Positions 8,901 to 17,273 of a DNA stretch of 64,000 nucleotides are shown one piece after another (positions within the stretch are counted from its first letter, which is position 1; every line of letters starts with the position of its first letter). Location: the NCBI GenBank assembly GCA_030432695.1, contig JAUILN010000006.1, forward strand, positions 186,001-250,000, in the 5' to 3' direction. Source of the stretch: a bacterium (GTDB lineage Bacteria; Planctomycetota; UBA1135; UBA2386). Made by a program: the position numbers and the translations under genes. The notes under the pieces were generated by a model. The model worked only from the letters and a program-made list of their open reading frames with translations, did not search any database and had not been told where the DNA came from.

Positions 8901-8932
8901 CACGCGTACAAAGGAACACGCGTACAAAGGAA
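8901..8932. repeat. Two tandem copies of a 16-bp unit
   Basis: The unit CACGCGTACAAAGGAA occurs twice in a row without a spacer (8901-8916 and 8917-8932), just after the reductase stop codon and directly before the terminator hairpin. It is unusually AT-rich for this genome. It could be a recent slippage duplication or a protein-binding site. Confidence 0.8.
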
Positions 8933-8969
8933 GAGGCCGCACCCGAAATCCCCTCCCGGGTGCGGCCTC
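8933..8969. terminator. Transcription terminator-like hairpin after fprA
   Basis: A perfect 13-bp inverted repeat (GAGGCCGCACCCG with CGGGTGCGGCCTC) with an 11-base loop, 41 bp after the reductase stop. No long T-run follows, as is common in very GC-rich genomes. Confidence 0.7.
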
Positions 8970-9079
8970 AGGACACGGCAAGTCCCTCTCTCTGTGCGGC
9001 CCGGCTGCCGTGCCGTGGATCCCTCCGATCCGGCCGGGCCGCTGTCTCTCGTTGCGAACCAAACGCCGGAGCTTCGTGA

Positions 9080-9892
9080 TTGGCTCGAGACAGGGAACAT
9101 CTCCGTGGACGGGGCCCCGAGGCCGGCGAGGACCTGCCGCTCGCCGACCGGGTCGTGCTGGTGACCGGCGGTGGCTGGAACCTGGGGCGCGCGGTGGCGG
9201 AAGCCTGTGCCGCGGCGGGGGCGTCGGTGATGTTGGCGGGTCGGCGGGCGGAGTTGCTCGAGGCGGCGGCTGACGGGATCCGGTCGGCCGGTGGAGTCGC
9301 CCTCGCAGCGCCGGCGGACTGCGCCGATCCGGACCGGGTCGAGGAGCTGGTGCTGTGGGCGGAGACCCGATTGGGACCGATCGACTGCTGCGCGGCGCTG
9401 GCCGGCGGCGCGGTGCAGACCCACCGCCTGGAGGAGTTCCCGCCCGCCGTCTGGGACGAGGTCTTCCGGGCGAACGTCCGCACCGCGTTCGTCTGCGCCC
9501 GCAGTCTGCTGCCGCGGTTCCGGAGGCTGGGGCGAGGCAGTCTGCTGTTCGCGGTCGGCGGCGGCGCCTTCCACCCCGAGCCGACTCCTGGGCTCTGCGC
9601 CTACGCCGCCGCGAAGGCAGCGGTGGCGCGGCTGACCGACCAATTGACCGCCGAGAACCTGGATGCCGCCTTCCGGGTCAACGCGCTCGAGCCCGGGACC
9701 GTGAAGACCGACGCGCAGCGGGCCGCCGCCGCGGCGCTGGCGGTCTGGATGCTGTCGGACGCGAGTGCACCCCTGCGCGGTCGGTGCCTGTCGGTGCACG
9801 ACGAGGTGTCTCGTGATGCCGCCGGGGTGGCGCGCATCGAGGCCGCGATCCACCGCGCGCGGCTCAGGCGGTGTGCGCCGGACGCGGAGTGA
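9080..9892 (+). CDS. Short-chain dehydrogenase/reductase (atypical active site)
   Basis: NAD(P)-dependent oxidoreductase fold, 270 residues, substrate unknown. The Rossmann motif is VVLVTGGGWNLGRAVAEA (about residues 25-42), and the catalytic Tyr-Lys pair is present in AYAAAKAAV. The usual catalytic Ser in the strand before it is not visible: the segment reads LLFAVGGGAFH where an ISS-type motif is normal. The NNAG motif is replaced by ALAGG. The only start that keeps the whole Rossmann fold in frame is TTG at 9080, directly after an in-frame stop, with GGAG eight bases upstream. The gene converges with the epimerase-like gene, nine bases apart. Confidence 0.78.
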   Translation: MARDREHLRGRGPEAGEDLPLADRVVLVTGGGWNLGRAVAEACAAAGASVMLAGRRAELLEAAADGIRSAGGVALAAPADCADPDRVEELVLWAETRLGPIDCCAALAGGAVQTHRLEEFPPAVWDEVFRANVRTAFVCARSLLPRFRRLGRGSLLFAVGGGAFHPEPTPGLCAYAAAKAAVARLTDQLTAENLDAAFRVNALEPGTVKTDAQRAAAAALAVWMLSDASAPLRGRCLSVHDEVSRDAAGVARIEAAIHRARLRRCAPDAE

Positions 9893-9901
9893 GCGTTTGC
9901 T

Positions 9902-10792
9902 TCAGCGAGCGAGCCGGGTCGCGAGCCACGCGTCGGTCGTGAACGTCGGCTCGCGTGCGTCGAGCTGCGGCTTCAGCAGGCGTGGGCTCGGCTCGGGAGC
10001 TGCGTCGCAGCTGCGTGGGACCCCGAGTCGTCTGGCCAGGTCGGTGAAGTCGAGCCAGCGATCGAAGACGTGGAAGACGCGACCGCGCACCGCGTCGTCG
10101 CCGAGCGCGTCGGCGAGGATCCGGGCCGCGTCCGACGCGGTGACCGAGTAGGCCGCGAAGGCCTTGTCGATCCGGCCGGTCTCGCGGGCGGCGGTGACGA
10201 AGCGCGTCAGGTAGTCCCGATCGGGATCGGGGTAGTCGCCCAGCACCAGGCCGATGCGCCACACGCTGGTGTTGACACCCCAGGTCGCGGCACCCGCCAC
10301 CAGCATCTTCTCGAGGGCCAACTTGTGGGCGCCGTAGAACTCGCTCGGCCAGAGCGGGAACGATTCGTCGAGCGGGATGCGGTCGGCGCCGGGCAGGCGG
10401 TGTGGATTCGGTCCGAACACCGCGAGGGTCGAGGTGAACAGCAGTTGGCCGAGGCGCGTGCGCGGCGCGCGCTCCAGCAGGCGGAGCGTGCCGACCACGT
10501 TATTCTGCACGAAGTGCTCCGCGACCGAGCGGCCTTCGCGTGGCGGGTCCTCCATGGGGCAGTAGGCCAGATGCACGATCGCGTCGGTGCCGTCGACCAG
10601 CTGGTCGAGCGCCTCGACATCGTCGAGTGCGCCGTCGATCCAGGTGACCCCTTCGCGGGTATCCGTCGTGCGCCCCGGATTCCGACGGCGCAGGCCACGG
10701 ACCCGGTGGCCGCGTGCGAGGAGCTCGTCGAGCACCACGCCGCCGAGAGCACCCGTCCCACCAGTCAATGCGATCGTTCCGGGCTGTGGCAT
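9902..10792 (-). CDS. NAD-dependent epimerase/dehydratase family protein
   Basis: Extended SDR protein of 296 residues acting on a nucleotide sugar or a related substrate. NAD-binding motif IALTGGTGALGGVVL (residues 7-21), conserved D in the loop (DGALDDVE), HLAY after the fourth strand, and the catalytic Y-x-x-x-K in EFYGAHKLALEK preceded by LLFTSTLAVFG with the catalytic Thr/Ser. These are all features of the UDP-glucose 4-epimerase-like group, but the C-terminal half is too divergent to assign a substrate. It is preceded on its own strand by a palindrome containing TGTAAAAGT and by the GNAT/protease pair. Confidence 0.85.
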   Translation of the reverse strand: MPQPGTIALTGGTGALGGVVLDELLARGHRVRGLRRRNPGRTTDTREGVTWIDGALDDVEALDQLVDGTDAIVHLAYCPMEDPPREGRSVAEHFVQNNVVGTLRLLERAPRTRLGQLLFTSTLAVFGPNPHRLPGADRIPLDESFPLWPSEFYGAHKLALEKMLVAGAATWGVNTSVWRIGLVLGDYPDPDRDYLTRFVTAARETGRIDKAFAAYSVTASDAARILADALGDDAVRGRVFHVFDRWLDFTDLARRLGVPRSCDAAPEPSPRLLKPQLDAREPTFTTDAWLATRLAR

Positions 10793-10798
10793 GCCCGC

Positions 10799-10837
10799 GA
10801 CTTTTACAACGCGTGCCTGGCACCGGGTGTAAAAGTC
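10799..10837. repeat. REP-like palindrome between the epimerase and GNAT genes
   Basis: A 10-bp perfect inverted repeat GACTTTTACA / TGTAAAAGTC with 19 bases between the arms; the spacer contains GTGCCTGGCAC. It lies immediately before the epimerase-like start and overlaps the last bases of the GNAT gene. The arms are AT-rich in a GC-rich background, and the GTGCC...GGCAC core resembles REP elements mobilised by REP-associated tyrosine transposases. An operator or a terminator of the upstream gene are alternatives. Confidence 0.6.
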
Positions 10838-11408
10838 ACAGTCGCTTCAGGAAGCGGTACTCCTCGGTCGCCGACAGGTCGTGCAGCGGCCGGATCTCGC
10901 CGGTGCGTTGGTAGCCGAGGTGGGAGTAGACGGCGTGTGCGGTCTCGAACCGGGTGTCGGTCCAGAGCTCGATCAGTTTGCGGCCGGACGAGCGGGCGTG
11001 GTCTTCGACCAGCGCGCACAGCCGCCGGCCCATCCCGCGCCCACGCAGCCAGGGGTGCAGGTAGAGCTTCTTGAGTTCGACGCCGGGCTCGTCGTCGACG
11101 TCGTGCTCGCCGAGCGCGATCGTGCCGAGGATCCGGTCGTGCCAGGCGACCACCCAGAATCGGTCGTACGACCGCGAGGGTGCGAGCAGTCCGCGCTCCT
11201 CGCGGTCCACGTCGAGGAAGCAGTCCGGGTAGTCGGAGAAGCAGAGTCCGACCAATGCGACGATGCCGGGCGGATCCCGCAGGTCGTCGACCATGCGGAT
11301 ACCGAGTTCCTCGGCGGCGATCGGCGGGGCTGGTCGCTCCGCGAGCACCTGCACCGGCGAGGGTTGCAGGACGCGTCCGGGCGGCAGGATCGGTGCGGGG
11401 AGCGTCAC
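10836..11408 (-). CDS. GNAT-family N-acetyltransferase
   Basis: Transfers an acyl group from acyl-CoA to an amine; the acceptor is not known. 190 residues. The GNAT core is clear: strand 4 GVELKKLYLHPWLRGRGMGR contains the acetyl-CoA pyrophosphate-binding motif RGRGMG (near residue 130), followed by helix RRLCALVEDHARSSG and the motif B region AHAVYSHLGYQRTGEI. The first 40 residues are Pro-rich and may be a tail. The stop falls inside the palindrome at 10799-10837. It overlaps the stop of the upstream protease gene by four bases (ATGA), so the two are translated together. Confidence 0.86.
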   Translation of the reverse strand: MTLPAPILPPGRVLQPSPVQVLAERPAPPIAAEELGIRMVDDLRDPPGIVALVGLCFSDYPDCFLDVDREERGLLAPSRSYDRFWVVAWHDRILGTIALGEHDVDDEPGVELKKLYLHPWLRGRGMGRRLCALVEDHARSSGRKLIELWTDTRFETAHAVYSHLGYQRTGEIRPLHDLSATEEYRFLKRL

Positions 11409-12403
11409 TTGGCCGGCGTCGAATCGCGCTTCGCCTCGCCTCCCGGCCGGCGCGGTGCAGGCAGGAAGTGGATTCCGTCCTCGTTGCGCTTGCCGTCGAC
11501 CGAGAACGCCTCGCGGTTGCGGAGGAAGTCCTTCACGTACTTGCTCGGGATCGCGAAGTTGAGGCCTTGGAAGCCCTGGTAGCCGGCGCTGTTCACACCG
11601 ACCACCCGGCCGCTCAGGTCGAACAGCGGACCGCCCGAGTTGCCCGGATTGATGGGAACGTCGATCTGCAGCATGGTGTGCCCGCCGAACGACCGGTTGG
11701 CGACGCTGACGATGCCCTGTGTCACGGTGCGGTCGAGGCCGATCGGGGCGCCGATCGCGTAGACCGATTGACCCACCTCGACCTGTTCGCTGTCGCCCAC
11801 ATAGACGAACGGCAGCTCGATGCCCTCGGGCGGTTCGATCTTCACCAGCGCCAGGTCGATCTGCGGGTTCTGGGCCAGCACCTTGCAGTCGCGGAGCTTG
11901 TGGGTCCGCAGCGCGCCGTCCTCGGGCAGATACAGCAGGACATCGACTTCGAGTTCGCCGTCGACCACGTGGAAGTTGGTGACCACGTAGCCCTCGGGAC
12001 TGGTCAGGAAGCCGGACCCCGAACCGGTCGGCGTCTCGATCTTCACCACCGCCGGGCCGACCGTCCGGGCACCGGCCGCGACCGGCAGCTCCGGCAGGTC
12101 GGCGGTCCGGAAGATGCCCTCGTCGTGGCTGCGGGTCGCGCGGCGCTCGGCCTCGCTACGCCGCACCACCGCCGCGATCGGCACGCGGACGATGTCGAAG
12201 CCGAGGTCGACGTAGATCGCGTCGGCGGTCTCCTTCACCACCGTGCCGCGGACCTGCCGGTCTTCGCCGAGGTGGAGGATCTCGACCCGTGGCCCGTCCG
12301 CAGTCGCTTCGATCCGCGGCGCAGGAGCGGGTTGCTGCGGCTGGACGGGAGCGCTGGTCGGATCCTGTTGGAGGAGTGCGAGTGCCAGGACGGCCGTGAG
12401 CAT
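11405..12403 (-). CDS. HtrA/DegP-like trypsin-family serine protease, exported
   Basis: Periplasmic or exported S1C peptidase of 332 residues. A short signal peptide is seen at 1-13 (MLTAVLALALLQQ); this start at 12403 was chosen over an ATG nine codons upstream because it gives a clean hydrophobic core. Catalytic triad: His145 in TNFHVVDG, Asp183 in QIDLALVKI, Ser256 in NPGNSGGPLFD. A Pro-rich linker and a small N-terminal domain (about 30-95) precede the protease domain. No PDZ domain follows, unlike classical DegP, so chaperone-like oligomer control is unlikely. The gene is coupled to the GNAT gene by a four-base overlap and is divergent, over 112 bp, from the VCBS-repeat gene. Confidence 0.9.
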   Translation of the reverse strand: MLTAVLALALLQQDPTSAPVQPQQPAPAPRIEATADGPRVEILHLGEDRQVRGTVVKETADAIYVDLGFDIVRVPIAAVVRRSEAERRATRSHDEGIFRTADLPELPVAAGARTVGPAVVKIETPTGSGSGFLTSPEGYVVTNFHVVDGELEVDVLLYLPEDGALRTHKLRDCKVLAQNPQIDLALVKIEPPEGIELPFVYVGDSEQVEVGQSVYAIGAPIGLDRTVTQGIVSVANRSFGGHTMLQIDVPINPGNSGGPLFDLSGRVVGVNSAGYQGFQGLNFAIPSKYVKDFLRNREAFSVDGKRNEDGIHFLPAPRRPGGEAKRDSTPAK

Positions 12404-12515
12404 GGGCGGAGGATAGGCCGCGGCTCGCACCGATGCACCCCGGCCGCGCCGCGCGGCCGCGGAGATTGTCCGTCGCCGAGGAAGTCGCTGGGCCGGGCGC
12501 TACATTGCCCGGTCC

Positions 12516-14696
12516 ATGTTCGCGAACCCCGCATCGCCCGCCCTGGCGCTCGGCCTGGCCGTCCTGCTCACGACGGCCGGGATCGGGCCCATGGCCCAGT
12601 CGTCTCCGCCACCCGTCGATCCAGCACTCCGGGCCCGGTTCGGGTTCGTGGGGCCGCTGCGCCACAAGATCGGCGACGGCCTCGATCTCCTGCAGGTCCG
12701 GGATCTCGACGGTGACGGGCGGGCCGAGATCGTCGTGGAGTATCCGCAGCGTGGCCGGCTCGACGTGCTGTCGTTCGATCCCGACGCCGCGGAGGGCGAG
12801 TCGATCCGCTCGAGGTCGGTCGACACCGGGGGCGTGTTGGCCGGCGTCCGGCTGGCGGACATCGATGGGGACGGCCGACCCGATCTCGTCACGCTCACCC
12901 AGGCCGGCCGGATCGCGGTGTTGGATCGGGCCGCCGGGGCGCAGCCGATCCGCGACGTCGAGGTGGGAGCGCCAGGTGGCAACAACTCCCTTCGCGCGGG
13001 CGACCTGGATGGTGATGGCACCGAGGAGCTGGTCTGTCTGACCCAGGACGGGATCCGCGTGGTCCGCGATCTCGCCGGGACTCCGCAGGTCGGCGTCGCG
13101 CTCGCACTCGGCGAGGACCGCCCGCGCTCGTTCCTGCTCACCGACGTGGATGGAGACGACCGGCTCGACGTGGTGCTCACCACCGGCGACGAGCGGATGC
13201 CGCTGCGCATTGCACTTGGTGACGGCGCCGGTGGCTTCGGCTCGTGGCTGCTGTTCCCCCTGCCGCGGCTCGGCCGCGCGTTCGCCGGCGCGGGATTCGC
13301 GGGCGATCCGACGTTGGCGATCTTCCGGGACGCCCGCGGACGACTGGTGGAACACCGCGTGACGCGTGCCGACGCCGCGGGCGAGGCGCGGGCGGTGCAA
13401 TTCGTCGCGATGCCCGGCGTGAAGCGTGGCGCGTTTCCGTTCGCCCATGCCGACGTCGACGGCGACGGTGCTCCCGACCTGGTCCTGGCGCAGCCGGAGC
13501 GGGCCGAGCTGACCATCCTGCTGGAGCGCGACGGCTCGTTCGAGGCGGAGACGGTGCCGACGCTGGCCGGGGTCTCGGGGCTCGCGGCGGGGGACGTCGA
13601 CGGCGATGGCCGGACCGACCTGCTGCTGGCGAGTCCCGAGGAGAAGACCCTGTCGTGGTGGAGCGGTGCCTGGCCGCGCGATCGCTTTCCCGAGCGCATC
13701 GTCGCCGGTATCGAGCCGGTGGCCGTGGCCGTCGGCCCGGATGCCGCGATTCTCACACTGGTGAAGGGGCGCCGCGAGGGCGAGCTGCATCGCATCCGGT
13801 GGGACGGTGCAGGGTTCTCGGCGCCGGAGCAGGTCGCGAAGATCGACCGGTTGTCGGGTGAGCCGCAGCGGCTCCTGTGCGGTGAGTTCGATCCCACGCC
13901 CGGCTACGACGTCGCGGTGGTGCTGCCCGGTGATGGGCTCCGGGTGTTCCGGAGTGACGGGAACGGCGGATTCACCGGCATCGACAGCCGTGACGACGGC
14001 GCGGCCGAGATCGGTCCGAAGGTCGAGGACGGCGCGGTCGCCGTGGTCCGCCACGCGGCCGGCGACGCACTGCTGATCTGTCGGGGGCGCTACGCACGCA
14101 TCGTCCGGCTCGACGCAACGGGCCAGCCGTTGGTGCTCGAGCAGCGCAACGCGCCGGCCGGCGCCGAGGAACTCACTCTCGGTACCCTACAGGCCGAGAG
14201 CGCGGAGCTGTTCGTCGACCGCAAGAGCGGCAAGCTGTTCCGCTTGCAGGGCACCGCCGCGCCGGAGCCGGTCACGCTGCCGGCGCTCGGAGCGACCCAC
14301 GTCCTCGACCATGGCGGCGATGCGCTGGTGCTCGGTCGCACCGGCGTCGCGCGCGTCCGCTTCGGTGCCGGTTGGGTGATCGACGAGGTCCGCAACCATG
14401 AGCCGCCTACCGAGTCGACCCGCTACTTCCTCGGCCTCGCCGCCGACCTCGACTCCGACGGCGCCGCCGAACTGGCGCTCGCCGACGGGGACCTCCACGG
14501 TGTGCAGGTCCTCGTCGCCGCGGCCGACTCGTTGCAGCGCGCGTTGGCGATGCCGGTGTTCGAGCCCGCCGACGGCAGCGACGAGATCTGGGAGCCACGG
14601 ATGCTGGCAGCCGGCGACGTCGACGGAGATGGTGCGACCGACCTGGTCCTGGTCGCGTTCGACCGCGTGCTGATCTACTTGCAGGAGACTCGATGA
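12516..14696 (+). CDS. Secreted VCBS/FG-GAP-repeat protein
   Basis: 726-residue exported protein with a signal peptide (residues 1-29, cleavage probably after GPMAQS). About eight Ca-binding repeats of the DxDGDGxxDLV type are spread through the chain, for example DLDGDGRAEIVV, DIDGDGRPDLVTL, DVDGDGAPDLVLA, DLDSDGAAELALA and DVDGDGATDLVLV, which predicts one or two beta-propellers. It lacks the C-terminal module of the other FG-GAP protein and ends in the last repeat. It overlaps the next gene by four bases (ATGA), so the two products are probably made together and may act together outside the cell. Confidence 0.86.
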   Translation: MFANPASPALALGLAVLLTTAGIGPMAQSSPPPVDPALRARFGFVGPLRHKIGDGLDLLQVRDLDGDGRAEIVVEYPQRGRLDVLSFDPDAAEGESIRSRSVDTGGVLAGVRLADIDGDGRPDLVTLTQAGRIAVLDRAAGAQPIRDVEVGAPGGNNSLRAGDLDGDGTEELVCLTQDGIRVVRDLAGTPQVGVALALGEDRPRSFLLTDVDGDDRLDVVLTTGDERMPLRIALGDGAGGFGSWLLFPLPRLGRAFAGAGFAGDPTLAIFRDARGRLVEHRVTRADAAGEARAVQFVAMPGVKRGAFPFAHADVDGDGAPDLVLAQPERAELTILLERDGSFEAETVPTLAGVSGLAAGDVDGDGRTDLLLASPEEKTLSWWSGAWPRDRFPERIVAGIEPVAVAVGPDAAILTLVKGRREGELHRIRWDGAGFSAPEQVAKIDRLSGEPQRLLCGEFDPTPGYDVAVVLPGDGLRVFRSDGNGGFTGIDSRDDGAAEIGPKVEDGAVAVVRHAAGDALLICRGRYARIVRLDATGQPLVLEQRNAPAGAEELTLGTLQAESAELFVDRKSGKLFRLQGTAAPEPVTLPALGATHVLDHGGDALVLGRTGVARVRFGAGWVIDEVRNHEPPTESTRYFLGLAADLDSDGAAELALADGDLHGVQVLVAAADSLQRALAMPVFEPADGSDEIWEPRMLAAGDVDGDGATDLVLVAFDRVLIYLQETR

Positions 14697-16456
14697 AGAC
14701 CCTGACGACCCTGTCGGCGTGCACGGCCCTCGGCCTCGCGACCGTTCTCCCGGCTCAGGAGCCGGACCCGTTCCGCTTCGTGCCGGCCGACGCCGCGGTG
14801 GTGATCCAGATCGACGGCCCGGTGAAGCTGCGCGAGCGGTTCGCCAAGACCAACGCGTTCCTGATGCTGATGAGTCCCGAGGCCGAAGAGGCCTGGGAGA
14901 TGTTCGACGACGGCGTGCAGGAGATGGTCGAGAGTGCCCGCGAGGAGGGGGTCGACCTGCAGCCGTTCGTCGATGCGCTCGGCGACTATGCGGGTCGGCT
15001 GACCATCTCGATGTCGTTCGACCACGAGTCGTTGACCCCGGACGACTTCGATGCGCCCGAGCCGCCGCTGCAGCACATGTTCGTCACGGTCGCGCTGACA
15101 CCGGATGACGACACCGATCTGGCGGACATCGCGGTGCGGATCTCGGAGGCGGTGGAGGACTCCGGGCAGGCGTTGGCGAGCCTCGACGTCGGTGCCGGCA
15201 TGCTCGCCATCGAAGACCCCGACAGCGAGGTCGCGATGGGCTTGCCGACCGTGCTCGATGGTCATCTCGTGGCCGCATTCGGCGGCCGGGTCGAAGAGCG
15301 CATGCAGGGTCTCCTCGACGGCGAGGGTCGGATGCAGCCCTCGCTCGGCGAGGCCGATGCCGCGGCGGGCGTGTGGATGCACGTGACTCCGCGACTTCGC
15401 GACATGCTGATGGCGTTCGCCGGACACGCGATGGCCGAGGAGACCGACCTGCAGGCCGACGAGGCCGCCGCAGCGATCCAGACCCTGCTCAGGATGGATG
15501 GCTTCCGGGACTTCACGCTGCGGGTCCGGCCCGGCGGTCCGCGTATCGTCGAGGACTGGGAACTGCGTGCCGACCCGACCCTGCCGTCGGTGGTCGACTT
15601 CTTCCAGCCCAGCCGCGCCGTCGCATCGCTGCTGGAACTCATGCCGCGCGACCTCGCGAGCTTCACGACCCTGAGCATCGACTTCGGTCTGGTGCTCGAC
15701 ACCATCATCGGCTTCGGCGAACTCCTCGGCGAGTTCGATCGGGACGTGGTGATGGACGGGTTCCGTGGCGAGACCGGATTCGATCTCCAGGCCGACTTCC
15801 TCGACCGGCTGACCGGAGAGGTGGCCGTCCTCGAGGCCCCGGCCGACGAGGATGCCGAGCCGGATATGCCCGGAGGCATGAGCATCGGCATGATGCTCGG
15901 CGGTTCGATGTGTCTCGCCTTCGGGCTCGACGATGCGACGGTGTTCGCGGAGACGGTCGACAAGCTGCTGCGACAGACCGGTCTGCACGCGGCGCGCAAG
16001 ACCAGCGAGTACCGTGACCGCGACCTCTACTCGTTGACCGTCGGCGGCTTCCTGCAGTTCGACTACGGCTTCGTGGACGGCGCGATGCTGCTGAGCATGG
16101 GGCCGGGCGGCGGAGACGTGATCCGCGGCGTGGTCGACCGTGCGGTCGCGCGGGCCGAGGGTCGGGAGGCAGGAGCGTGGCCCGAAGGCGTGACTTCGCG
16201 GCTCGAGCAGGTCACCGGCACCTGGCGCGATCTGTCGGTGTCCCGCAACGTCCTCGATCCGAACCTGATCGTGATGGCCGTCGAGGAGAGCCTCGGCGGC
16301 CTGGGGCCTGATGGTGCCATGCCGGAGGAACTCGACGAGCGGACCGTCCGGGTCATCGAGACCCTGGTGCGGCTGCAGAAGGAGTTCGACCTCGAGACCC
16401 AGGTCTCGGTCGGCCGCTACGAGGACGGCCGGCTGTTGCTGCAGCGGAGCTGGTGA
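14693..16456 (+). CDS. Exported protein of unknown function (DUF3352-like)
   Basis: 587 residues with a signal peptide at 1-21 (ALGLATVLPAQ). After it comes PFRFVPADAAVVIQIDGP, which resembles the start of the exported planctomycete proteins related to DUF3352, where a P-A-D-A motif precedes a beta strand. The rest is alternating acidic helices and strands with no catalytic motif I can recognise. It is strongly acidic (many Asp/Glu clusters, such as PADEDAEPDMPGG). It is translationally coupled to the upstream VCBS-repeat gene by a four-base overlap. The family name is an inference from one motif; the exported nature is well supported. Confidence 0.7.
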   Translation: MKTLTTLSACTALGLATVLPAQEPDPFRFVPADAAVVIQIDGPVKLRERFAKTNAFLMLMSPEAEEAWEMFDDGVQEMVESAREEGVDLQPFVDALGDYAGRLTISMSFDHESLTPDDFDAPEPPLQHMFVTVALTPDDDTDLADIAVRISEAVEDSGQALASLDVGAGMLAIEDPDSEVAMGLPTVLDGHLVAAFGGRVEERMQGLLDGEGRMQPSLGEADAAAGVWMHVTPRLRDMLMAFAGHAMAEETDLQADEAAAAIQTLLRMDGFRDFTLRVRPGGPRIVEDWELRADPTLPSVVDFFQPSRAVASLLELMPRDLASFTTLSIDFGLVLDTIIGFGELLGEFDRDVVMDGFRGETGFDLQADFLDRLTGEVAVLEAPADEDAEPDMPGGMSIGMMLGGSMCLAFGLDDATVFAETVDKLLRQTGLHAARKTSEYRDRDLYSLTVGGFLQFDYGFVDGAMLLSMGPGGGDVIRGVVDRAVARAEGREAGAWPEGVTSRLEQVTGTWRDLSVSRNVLDPNLIVMAVEESLGGLGPDGAMPEELDERTVRVIETLVRLQKEFDLETQVSVGRYEDGRLLLQRSW

Positions 16457-16487
16457 CCTTCCAGCGTTGACCGACTCCGTGCGGGGG

Positions 16488-17039
16488 TCAGGCTCCCGCG
16501 TAGCCCGGCGCCCGACCCGCGAGCATCGAGCCCAGGGTCCGCGCCACGCTGCTGTCGGTGGCGCCGATCAGCCCGGTGAGCACGCTGTGGTGCTGGGCGG
16601 GGATCGCGCCGCTGCGCAGCGCCCGGTCGAGCGCCTCCTGTTCGTCGCGGGCCTCGCCGCGGCGGATCGTGCAGCTGCCGAACAGGGTGATCGCGGCCCA
16701 CGACAGGCCTTCGTCGAGGCGTGCCAGCCAGGCGTCCAGCTGATCGAGGCGGATCCGGCCGGAGTCGACCAGCGACTTCAGGGCGGTGTATTCCTCCGCC
16801 AGGGTCGGCAGGACGATCTCGGAGCCGCCGAAGATCGTCAGCACGATGCCGCGGTCCGGCGCGGCGAGGCGGTCCAGCAGGCTCTTGCGGCCCGGTTCTC
16901 CCGCGCGGCGTTCCTCCTCGATCGCGCGCTCGGCGAGGGTGGGGGCCTTCAGTTCCAGATAGCCGAACAGGCTGAAGGCCGAAAAGGCTCGCGCGGTGGC
17001 GGCGGCCTGCGAGTAGGAGAAGATCGAGTAGGCGAACAT
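16488..17039 (-). CDS. Hypothetical protein, alpha-helical
   Basis: 183 residues, not recognised. It starts with MFAYSIFSYSQAAATARAF, which is aromatic but not a good signal peptide. The rest is helical with charged heptads (APTLAERAIEEERRAG, LDQLDAWLARLDEG) and one hydrophobic strand region (GIVLTIFGGSEIVLP). The gene lies alone, converging with the DUF3352-like gene 31 bp away and divergent from the next gene. High third-position GC and a consistent frame support that it is coded. Confidence 0.65.
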   Translation of the reverse strand: MFAYSIFSYSQAAATARAFSAFSLFGYLELKAPTLAERAIEEERRAGEPGRKSLLDRLAAPDRGIVLTIFGGSEIVLPTLAEEYTALKSLVDSGRIRLDQLDAWLARLDEGLSWAAITLFGSCTIRRGEARDEQEALDRALRSGAIPAQHHSVLTGLIGATDSSVARTLGSMLAGRAPGYAGA

Positions 17040-17273
17040 CGGGGACCTCCGGGGCGGTGCTGGGGCCGCGCTTGCGACTCGGCTTCGGGAGATTTCGCCG
17101 GCGGGGGGAATCTTCTCATCCCGGTCGGCTCGAACTAAGGGCCCGTTCGTATGGTCTCGCCCTCACCCGGGCCGGCCCGTCCGGAACCCGGGTAGAGGTG
17201 CCGATGGCCCCTGCCGCGGGCCGCTCCCGAGACCCCTCGTCCAACAGACCCCTCGATCTCCGAAGGACCGCAG

